DNA from: an uncultured Azospirillum sp.
Lineage (GTDB): Bacteria > Pseudomonadota > Alphaproteobacteria > Azospirillales > Azospirillaceae
Length of the DNA stretch: 9,151 nt
Direction of reading: 5' to 3'
Assembly: GCA_937960755.1 (NCBI GenBank)
Contig: CALGOL010000122.1
Coordinates: 1-9,151, forward strand
Made by a program: the position numbers and the translations under genes. Shown here one piece after another: positions 1 to 5,122 of this stretch. Position 1 is the first letter of the stretch. Every line of letters starts with the position of its first letter. Under the pieces are notes generated by a model. That model saw only the letters and a list, made by a program, of their open reading frames with translations. It did no database searches and was not told the origin of the DNA.

Positions 1-134
1 TCCAGCCCGGCGGCGTCGCGGCCGGTGATCGTCACCCGCGCGCCTTCCGCCAAAAAGCCGCGCGCCACCGCCAAGCCGATGCCGCGGCTGGAGCCGGCGA
101 CCAGAACCGAAGCGTCTGCAAGTCCGAGATCCAT
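1..134 (-). CDS. SDR-family oxidoreductase, N-terminal part (runs off the left edge)
   Basis: Only the first 44 codons are in the window; the gene continues past the left edge. The visible protein starts MDLGLADASVLVAGSSRGIG, a beta strand followed by the glycine-rich NAD(P)-binding turn of short-chain dehydrogenases (TGxxxGIG type, here AGSSRGIG at residues 13-20). A helix and a second strand ending in VTITGRD follow, with the Arg expected to help bind NADP. The ATG at 134 has a GGGAG Shine-Dalgarno sequence a few bases upstream, and the gene follows the isomerase stop by only 16 bp, so it is the next gene of the same operon. SDRs of this kind (for example PtmA of Campylobacter flagellin glycosylation loci) accompany nonulosonic acid genes. 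The catalytic YxxxK lies outside the window, so the substrate is unknown. Confidence 0.85.
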   Translation of the reverse strand, partial: MDLGLADASVLVAGSSRGIGLAVARGFLAEGARVTITGRDAAGL

Positions 135-150
135 CGCCGCTCCCGTCGGG

Positions 151-1020
151 TCAGACGCCCTGCCGCAAGTTCGCCCATTGTTTTTGCACGAAGGCGCGGT
201 TTATCCGCGCCAACGCCGTTTCGTCAATATCCGCTCCGTCCGGCGCGGCTCTGGCGACCTGCAAAACAAACCATCGCTTAAATCCCGCCTGACGAATCAG
301 GCGAAAGCAGGTCGGCAGATCGGCGTTTCCGGTTCCCAGCGGCACGGTGCCGCCGCCAAGCGCGCGGTCCTTGACGTGGACGCTGCCGAGCCAAGGGGCG
401 AGCGCCGTCAACTCCTCGGTCGGGTCATAGCCGAGCGACGCGCTGTTGCCGATGTCGAAATTAGCTTTAACCAGCGGGTCGTTCACCGCCGCCAGCAGAT
501 TGGCGAACACGGCGGGCGGCAGGTCGGTCTCCAGATGCAGCTCCACCCCGGCGGCGCGGGCCGCCGGCAGCAGCCGACGTAAAATCCCCGGCAGCGCCGC
601 GACGGCGGCGGGGGCGCGCAGCGAAGAAGCGTCGACGAACGGCAGGATGATATAGGCGATGCCGAAACGCCCCGCCCGCCCGATCAGCTGATCAAGGTGG
701 CGCAGATTGGCCTCCACCGGCTGGGCGTCGGCGTCCAGCAGCCGTTCGGTCATATAATAATCGGCGCAGATGGAGCGGACGAAAACGCCGTTGGCGTCGC
801 ACAGCGCCCGCAACTCGGCCTGCCCGGCGTCGTCGGCCATGGGGTTCAGCGCTTCGCCGGGCTTTTCGTAAATCCACTCGATCCCGTCCAGCCCGGCGGC
901 GCGGGCCAGCGGCAACTCCTCCCGCCAGCGGGTGGCGGGGAAAGCCTGAAAGCGCCCCTCATAGGGCGGCAGCAAACGGCCTTGCATAATGGCGACGGCG
1001 GGAGATTGCGTAACGCTCAT
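151..1020 (-). CDS. sugar phosphate isomerase/epimerase-like TIM-barrel protein
   Basis: A 289-residue protein of the xylose isomerase-like / AP endonuclease 2 superfamily, which uses a divalent metal in a TIM barrel to isomerise or epimerise sugars. The N-terminal strand IMQGRL (residues 11-16) is typical of the family. Likely metal ligands are E164 (LHLETD), D189 (NFDIGN) and H215 (SVHVKDR), followed by the PLGTGNADLP segment (227-236). At the last barrel strand, where a fourth ligand Glu is usual, this protein has Gln (Q254 in FVLQVAR), which may mark a subfamily or altered chemistry. The ATG overlaps the stop of the VOC gene as ATGA, implying translational coupling, and the SDR gene follows after 16 bp. 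The position in a NeuB/NeuA operon suggests action on the sugar precursor. A dehydratase role, as in QuiC-like relatives, is also possible. Confidence 0.82.
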   Translation of the reverse strand: MSVTQSPAVAIMQGRLLPPYEGRFQAFPATRWREELPLARAAGLDGIEWIYEKPGEALNPMADDAGQAELRALCDANGVFVRSICADYYMTERLLDADAQPVEANLRHLDQLIGRAGRFGIAYIILPFVDASSLRAPAAVAALPGILRRLLPAARAAGVELHLETDLPPAVFANLLAAVNDPLVKANFDIGNSASLGYDPTEELTALAPWLGSVHVKDRALGGGTVPLGTGNADLPTCFRLIRQAGFKRWFVLQVARAAPDGADIDETALARINRAFVQKQWANLRQGV

Positions 1021-1457
1021 CGGGCGACCGGCTCCACCAGTTCAAGAAAATTGCCTTCGGGGTCGCGAATATAAGCGACTTTAACCCCGCCGTCCGGCGA
1101 CAAGGCGGGCGGCGCGTTGAAGACCGCCCCCGCCGCCTCCAGCCGCGGCCGCAAAGCGTCAAGATCGGCGACGGTGAAGGCGATATGGGTCGGCCCCGGC
1201 GTATTGGTCGCCAACGGTCGGCGCGGCGGCGACGGCGGCGACGTAAAATGCAGCAGCTCCACCAGCGTCGGTCCTTCCGGCGCCGCCAGCTTCGCCGTGG
1301 TTACTTGCGTATCGGCGAAGCCCAGCAGACCGTCGACGAACGGCCCCGCTTCGTTAGCCAGCGCCCGCCGCTCCAGACCCAACACGCCGCAATAAAACGC
1401 CAGCATGCGCTCCAGGTCTTCGACGACGATCCCGGCGTGGCGAACGGCGCGGATCAT
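1017..1457 (-). CDS. VOC (glyoxalase/methylmalonyl-CoA epimerase-like) metalloprotein
   Basis: A 146-residue single-gene VOC protein made of two beta-alpha-beta-beta-beta modules. The first opens with RHAGIVVEDLERMLAFY and the second with THIAFTVADLDALRPRL. The four positions that bind metal in this superfamily can be assigned as H8, E67 (LVELLHF), H91 and E139 (GNFLELVEP). The ATG at 1457 is chosen because the reading frame upstream of it is low-complexity Arg-rich antisense-like sequence inside the aminotransferase gene, and because ATGA joins it exactly to the aminotransferase stop. The downstream isomerase start overlaps in the same way. VOC enzymes catalyse epimerisation, isomerisation, C-C cleavage or thiol transfer. 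Here an epimerase or isomerase step on a sugar intermediate is the simplest inference; the substrate is not evident. Confidence 0.82.
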   Translation of the reverse strand: MIRAVRHAGIVVEDLERMLAFYCGVLGLERRALANEAGPFVDGLLGFADTQVTTAKLAAPEGPTLVELLHFTSPPSPPRRPLATNTPGPTHIAFTVADLDALRPRLEAAGAVFNAPPALSPDGGVKVAYIRDPEGNFLELVEPVAR

Positions 1458-2869
1458 CGGGCGCCGTCCAAAATAGCGCCGTCCAAAATGGCGTTGGCCG
1501 CCACGGCTTCGGCCAGCGCCGCTTCCAGAACGTCGAGCCCTTCCATCAGCGCGTCGTCGGCGATGGTGAGCGGCGGACCGATCTTGATGGACTCCCGCCC
1601 GGTATGCACCAAAATCAAGCCGTTGCGCAGGGCGTTGCGGCAAGCGGCGGAGGCGGTCGCGCCGTCGGGCGCGCCGGTGACGGGGTCCTTCAGCAAGACG
1701 GCGGCGATCAGCCCGCGGCCCAGCACATGGGACACCCGGTCGGGAAAGCGCCGACGCAAGCCTTCCAGCCGGTCGAACAACAAGGCGCCGCGGCGCGCCG
1801 CTTCCCGCGGCAGGTCGAGCCGTTCAATTTCTTCAAGATTGGCCAGCGCCGCGGCGCACGACAAGGGATGCGCCGAATGGGTGGCGCTCATGGTCCCGAC
1901 GCCGAACAGATCCATCACGTCGGCGCGGGCCAGCGTCGCCGACAGCGGCAGGCTGGAGCTGATGCCCTTGCCCAGGCACAGCACGTCGGCCTCCACCCCG
2001 TAATGCTCGTAGGCGAACATTTTTCCGGTGCGGGCGAAACCGGCCTGAATGTCGTCGAACCCCACCAGCACGTCATGGGCGCGGGCCCAATCGGCGAAGG
2101 TTCGCACATAGTCTTGCGGGTAAAACGCGGCGGCCCAGCCCTGATAGCTTTCCATCAGCAGGCCGCCCAGGTCTTGCGCCGGGTCCACCCCTTCGGCCTC
2201 CAGCCGGGCGATGTCGGCCTTGGCCTGCTCGGCGCCGCCGCGGCCTTCCAGCGTCCAGGGAAAGGGAAAATCCAGACGGAAGACGTGCGGCGGATCGAAC
2301 CCCATCCAGGCGCGGGAGGCCGGCGAGCCGCTGAGCGAAGCCGCCCCCATGGTGCGGCCGTGATAGGCCCCGTTCCAACATAAAATCCCCGGACGGCGCT
2401 TGCCTTTGGCCTGGGCGTACAGCCGCATCAGGCGCAACCCGCATTCCGTCGCTTCCGATCCGGAAGACGCCAACCAGGCTTTGGTCAGCGGGGCGGGCGC
2501 GGCGTCGACCAGACGCTTCAGATACCTCGCTCTGACGGCGGTGACGTAGGTGTAGGCGTGCCAGGCGCCGTTTTCGATTTCATGCAGCAAGGCCGCCTTG
2601 ATGCGCGGGTTGGCGTGTCCGGCGTTGGCGACGAAGATGCTGGAGGTGAAGTCGATCCAGGCGTTGCCGTGGCGGTCGAAGACCTGAAAATCTTCCGCCC
2701 GATCCCATTCCACCGGCAATTGGCCGTGCATGGCGCGGGACTCGCAGGTCTCCAGCGCCGCCATCAACTCCACGGCGCCGGGGGCCGGAATGGGCGTGAC
2801 GATGCGCCGCCAGCGGGTTTCAATCGTCGCATTGGCGTCGGCGGATAAGGAATAGGCCGTGTCGGGCAT
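1454..2869 (-). CDS. class III PLP-dependent aminotransferase
   Basis: A 471-residue fold-type I aminotransferase of class III (the GABA, ornithine and glutamate-1-semialdehyde group). Visible elements are the PLP phosphate-binding SGSEAT (136-141), the ring-stacking YHG (169-171), FDDIQAGFARTG (271-282) with D272 for the pyridine nitrogen and Q275, and Schiff-base K301 in LGKGISSSLPLS. The family signature is usually DEVQ; here it is DDIQ. THSAHPLSCAAAL (330-342) is the usual downstream segment. Class III enzymes typically transfer amino groups to terminal aldehydes or act as mutases, whereas nonulosonic acid pathways normally use DegT/DnrJ aminotransferases on ring ketones. This one may therefore install a terminal amine, possibly after oxidation by the SDR (inference). 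It starts 24 bp after the neuA stop. The C-terminus carries a duplicated ILDGA unit. Confidence 0.9.
   Translation of the reverse strand: MPDTAYSLSADANATIETRWRRIVTPIPAPGAVELMAALETCESRAMHGQLPVEWDRAEDFQVFDRHGNAWIDFTSSIFVANAGHANPRIKAALLHEIENGAWHAYTYVTAVRARYLKRLVDAAPAPLTKAWLASSGSEATECGLRLMRLYAQAKGKRRPGILCWNGAYHGRTMGAASLSGSPASRAWMGFDPPHVFRLDFPFPWTLEGRGGAEQAKADIARLEAEGVDPAQDLGGLLMESYQGWAAAFYPQDYVRTFADWARAHDVLVGFDDIQAGFARTGKMFAYEHYGVEADVLCLGKGISSSLPLSATLARADVMDLFGVGTMSATHSAHPLSCAAALANLEEIERLDLPREAARRGALLFDRLEGLRRRFPDRVSHVLGRGLIAAVLLKDPVTGAPDGATASAACRNALRNGLILVHTGRESIKIGPPLTIADDALMEGLDVLEAALAEAVAANAILDGAILDGAR
1461..1490 (-). repeat. 15-bp tandem duplication at the aminotransferase C-terminus
   Basis: Two adjacent 15-bp copies (1461-1475 and 1476-1490 on the plus strand) differ at one base. 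They encode ILDGA twice just before the terminal Arg of the aminotransferase. The unit length is a multiple of three, so the frame is kept. It looks like a recent slippage event at a position unlikely to matter for the fold. Confidence 0.85.
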
Positions 2870-2893
2870 GCCGGTCCGTAAAGTCGGGGTCGA

Positions 2894-3631
2894 TCAGACG
2901 AAATTACGCAGATGCTCAAGCAGCGGGTGGCCCCGCCGCTCCAAGATGTACTCCAAGCGGTCGAGGTCTTCCATCGTGTCGATTTCAATCGCCGGCGGGG
3001 TGACATGGGCGAGGATGCGCGGTCCGTGCAGCGCCTCGCCCGATAAGACGAAGTCGCCGCGCACCACGTCGACATAGCCGTTGGGCAGATAAGCCGGCGG
3101 AAAAACCTGGCGCGGCAAGTTGTAATATTCCGGCCGGGGGTCGTGGGGAAACAGGCCGACGAACAGGCCGCCATCAACGCCGAACATTTTCTGCGGCGGT
3201 TCCGGCAAGGCGTGCGCCGACCGCAAGGCGGTCGCCTGCGGCGCGGCGTTCAGCGCGGCGACGGCGCGGGCGATTTCCACAGGATCGCGCAAAGGGGTGG
3301 TGGGCCGCAAATGGACCACCAGCGACGGGGCCGCTCCTTCCGCGCTTTGCAGCCATCGCAGCAGGTGCAAGATCACGTCGCGGTCGCCTGCCGTATCGCT
3401 CGCCAGTTCGGCCGGACGCAAAAACGGCGTCTCCGCGCCGAAACGACGGGCGACGGCGGCGATTTCCGGGCTGTCGGTGGATACGATCACCCGGTCTATC
3501 GCCGGACACAGCCGGGCGGCGGCAATCGACCATGCAATGACGGGAAAGCCGCCCAAGGGGCGGATGTTTTTGCCCGGAACGCCTTTGGAGCCGCCGCGGG
3601 CGGGGATGAGGGCGAGAGCCGATGCGGACAA
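2894..3631 (-). CDS. neuA: acylneuraminate cytidylyltransferase family protein (CMP-nonulosonate synthetase)
   Basis: A 245-residue nucleotidyltransferase that activates a nonulosonic acid with CTP to give the CMP-sugar. The N-terminal IPARGGSKGVPGKNI (9-23) is the diagnostic CTP-binding loop of the family. VSTDSPEIA (50-58), HLRPTTPLRDP (107-117) and the metal-binding EIDTMEDLD (216-224) follow in order, and the length is normal. No in-frame ATG exists between the preceding in-frame stop and this region. The start is a TTG at 3631, preceded by a good AGAGGA Shine-Dalgarno sequence about 7 nt upstream. It follows the HAD gene after a gap of about 128 bp and precedes the aminotransferase by 24 bp. 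The gene symbol denotes the family; the real substrate could be a sialic, legionaminic or other nonulosonic acid. PtmB of Campylobacter is a comparable enzyme. Confidence 0.9.
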   Translation of the reverse strand: MSASALALIPARGGSKGVPGKNIRPLGGFPVIAWSIAAARLCPAIDRVIVSTDSPEIAAVARRFGAETPFLRPAELASDTAGDRDVILHLLRWLQSAEGAAPSLVVHLRPTTPLRDPVEIARAVAALNAAPQATALRSAHALPEPPQKMFGVDGGLFVGLFPHDPRPEYYNLPRQVFPPAYLPNGYVDVVRGDFVLSGEALHGPRILAHVTPPAIEIDTMEDLDRLEYILERRGHPLLEHLRNFV

Positions 3632-3759
3632 GGAATTTTCCTCTCGGGCGTTTTTCTTGCGTATCGTCTTCGTGTAAAATGACTGCTGGATCTTTTTATG
3701 CGAAGACGGCGACGCTCAATCGCCGCTTGGCCGCCGGCCGGCGCGCTGATGAAATCGCC

Positions 3760-4068
3760 CTACTGCGCAGGTTCGCCCGCCATCCATTCCGCGACATTAA
3801 TGGCTTTGTCGTCGACATAGAGATCCGCCGTCGGCTTCCCCATGAAAAGAGCATGATACTTAACGCCCCAAGCGGCCATTTGCCGCTCGGTCAGTTCGCG
3901 CCAGTCAATGCCGGTGGTCGAACCGCGCGCCGTGCACAGCAAGATTTCATGGCCTTCGTCATACAGCCGATTGACCCTGGCGATCACTGCGGCAAGCGGC
4001 TTGGCTTCCTCGTACGCGCCTTCGGTATTGGTGCAGAGGGTGCCGTCAATGTCGAAACAGTAGCGCAT
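3760..4068 (-). CDS. minimal HAD-superfamily phosphatase
   Basis: A 102-residue capless HAD hydrolase. Motif I is FDIDGTLC with nucleophile D6 and acid/base D8. Motif II is LLCTARG with T46, motif III uses K78 in MGKPTADL, and motif IV is YVDDKA with D86 and D87, so all four catalytic motifs are present despite the small size. The ATG at 4068 lies 7 bp after the neuB stop with only a weak Shine-Dalgarno sequence, which suggests translational coupling. Small HAD proteins like this occur in capsule and polysaccharide loci. Lying between neuB and neuA, it may dephosphorylate a nonulosonate 9-phosphate made by NeuB (as in the KDN-9-phosphate pathway) or an earlier sugar phosphate. That role is inferred from position. 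Confidence 0.85.
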   Translation of the reverse strand: MRYCFDIDGTLCTNTEGAYEEAKPLAAVIARVNRLYDEGHEILLCTARGSTTGIDWRELTERQMAAWGVKYHALFMGKPTADLYVDDKAINVAEWMAGEPAQ

Positions 4069-4075
4069 CGATCAG

Positions 4076-4969
4076 TCACGCCGTCCAGTAGCGCAGCTTT
4101 TTGGCGACGCCCTGTTCGGTCGGGGTTATCCGCTTGACGCCGTCGCCCAGAACCAGCGGAATTTTGCGGATCTGCGCCACCAGCGACTCCAATCCGGCCT
4201 TTTCCAGCGACGCCGCCTGATCGCTGCCGTACATGGCGCGGTCAAGCGTGATGTGCCGTTCGATCGCGACGGCGCCCAGCATCGCCGCCATCAACGACGG
4301 GGAAACGGAGGGTTCATGGCCCGAATAGCCCACCGGACAGCTGTAACGCCGACGCAGCTCAGGGATTTGCAACAAATTAAGCGTGCTTTCAGGAGCGGGG
4401 TATTCCGACACCGTATGCATCAGCACCACCGGGCAGTCATGGCGGCGGAAAATCGCCATCGCCGCATTGATATCTTCGTATGAGCACATGCCGGTGGATA
4501 AAAATGTCGTGCGCTTTTCTTCCGCCACCGTTTCCAGAAACGGCAGGTTGGTTGTCATGGCTGAAGCGACTTTATTATGCTTTAGGTTATATTTGCGCAG
4601 GAATTTTTGGCTTTCCGCATCCCACGCCGAAGCGAACCACTCGATGCCGGTCGAACGGCAGTAAGCGGCGATTTCGTCGTACTGCGCTTCGCTGAACTCC
4701 AGCCCTTCTTTTTGCGCCCGCTGGGTCGTTCCCCACGGGCTTTCACGCGGCTGCGCCAAAACGTCGGCAGGATAAACGATGTCGATGGTGCGCTTTTGAA
4801 ATTTCACAGCATCGCATCCGGCTTTTTTCGCCATATCGATCAGCTGCTTGGCGATATCCATGCTGCCGTTATGGTTGATGCCGATTTCCGCGATCAGGTA
4901 GACGTGCTCGGCGATCGGCCAAGCCGTATCGCGAATGTCGTTGCCGGCGGCTTCACCCTCACCAATCAT
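4076..4969 (-). CDS. neuB: NeuB-family nonulosonic acid synthase, short form without SAF domain
   Basis: A 297-residue TIM-barrel synthase that condenses phosphoenolpyruvate with an N-acyl hexosamine-type sugar or its phosphate to a nine-carbon 3-deoxy-ulosonic acid. Signatures are AEIGINHNG (27-35), KFQKR (56-60), STGMCSYEDI (158-167), GYSGHE (214-219) and ERHITLDR (237-244); H218 and H239 match the metal-binding histidines of NeuB. SDQAASLE (249-256) has Gln where many homologues have His. The protein ends about 18 residues after LGDG, so the usual C-terminal SAF/antifreeze-like domain is absent; family members with SAF are around 340-350 residues. The ATG at 4969 is preferred because AAGGA lies 9 nt upstream. 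An in-frame ATG at 5050 would add 27 unusual residues and overlaps a possible -10 box. NeuB alone does not tell sialic from legionaminic or pseudaminic acid. Confidence 0.9.
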   Translation of the reverse strand: MIGEGEAAGNDIRDTAWPIAEHVYLIAEIGINHNGSMDIAKQLIDMAKKAGCDAVKFQKRTIDIVYPADVLAQPRESPWGTTQRAQKEGLEFSEAQYDEIAAYCRSTGIEWFASAWDAESQKFLRKYNLKHNKVASAMTTNLPFLETVAEEKRTTFLSTGMCSYEDINAAMAIFRRHDCPVVLMHTVSEYPAPESTLNLLQIPELRRRYSCPVGYSGHEPSVSPSLMAAMLGAVAIERHITLDRAMYGSDQAASLEKAGLESLVAQIRKIPLVLGDGVKRITPTEQGVAKKLRYWTA

Positions 4970-5047
4970 CAGACACGGTCCTTCATATCTATGGGAAACG
5001 ACGCAACACGGGTTATCATCTGTGGCGCGTCCGGCCGCCTCGCGCAC

Positions 5048-5076
5048 CATATATCTAAAAAAAACCGTCGCCTCAA
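5048..5076 (-). promoter_or_regulatory. candidate promoter for the neuB operon, embedded in the upstream terminator
   Basis: On the minus strand TTGAGG (5076-5071) and TATATG (5053-5048) are separated by 17 bp, with four of six matches to each sigma-70 box. The -35 box lies in the right arm of the terminator stem and the spacer includes its T-run. A start near 5041 would give a leader of about 70 nt before the neuB ATG at 4969. This is the best candidate I can see between the terminator and neuB, but it is weak. Confidence 0.3.
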
Positions 5077-5092
5077 CCGATAGAGACGACGG
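5057..5092 (-). terminator. intrinsic terminator after the radical SAM gene
   Basis: Read on the minus strand, a 10-bp stem (CCGTCGTCTC pairing with GAGGCGACGG, one G-T wobble) encloses an 8-base loop and is followed directly by eight T residues. It begins about 30 bp past the radical SAM stop, so it should end that transcript and separate it from neuB. A second T8 run (plus-strand 5100-5107), preceded by GGCGACG, lies between the stop codon and this hairpin. That upstream GGCGACG could pair with the left arm instead, an arrangement reminiscent of an attenuator. Confidence 0.8.
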
Positions 5093-5122
5093 TCGCCTTA
5101 AAAAAAACGTCGCCTGACCAGG

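Noticed and set aside
1458..1643. N-terminal extension of the VOC protein to an ATG at 1643
   Set aside because: The extra 62 residues are Arg-rich out-of-frame translation of the aminotransferase gene. The ATGA overlap at 1454-1457 and the conserved VOC start support the shorter form.
1185..2383. Plus-strand frames of 272 and 259 codons opposite the VOC and aminotransferase genes
   Set aside because: They are shadows of well-identified minus-strand genes; the proteins are Arg/Ala/Gly-rich and show no domain.
3632..3759. Separate promoter or hairpin regulator between the HAD gene and neuA
   Set aside because: A 6-bp stem (3707-3725) and a 12-bp palindrome (3732-3743) are visible, but box spacing is poor and there is no T-run, so neither a promoter nor a terminator is supported.
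3143..4137. Plus-strand frames opposite neuA and the HAD gene
   Set aside because: They run antisense to conserved genes with complete catalytic motifs, and no ribosome binding site or recognisable protein is seen.
4970..5050. N-terminal extension of NeuB to an ATG at 5050
   Set aside because: The extension resembles no NeuB N-terminus, and its ATG follows the terminator T-run without a Shine-Dalgarno sequence. The ATG at 4969 has AAGGA at good spacing.
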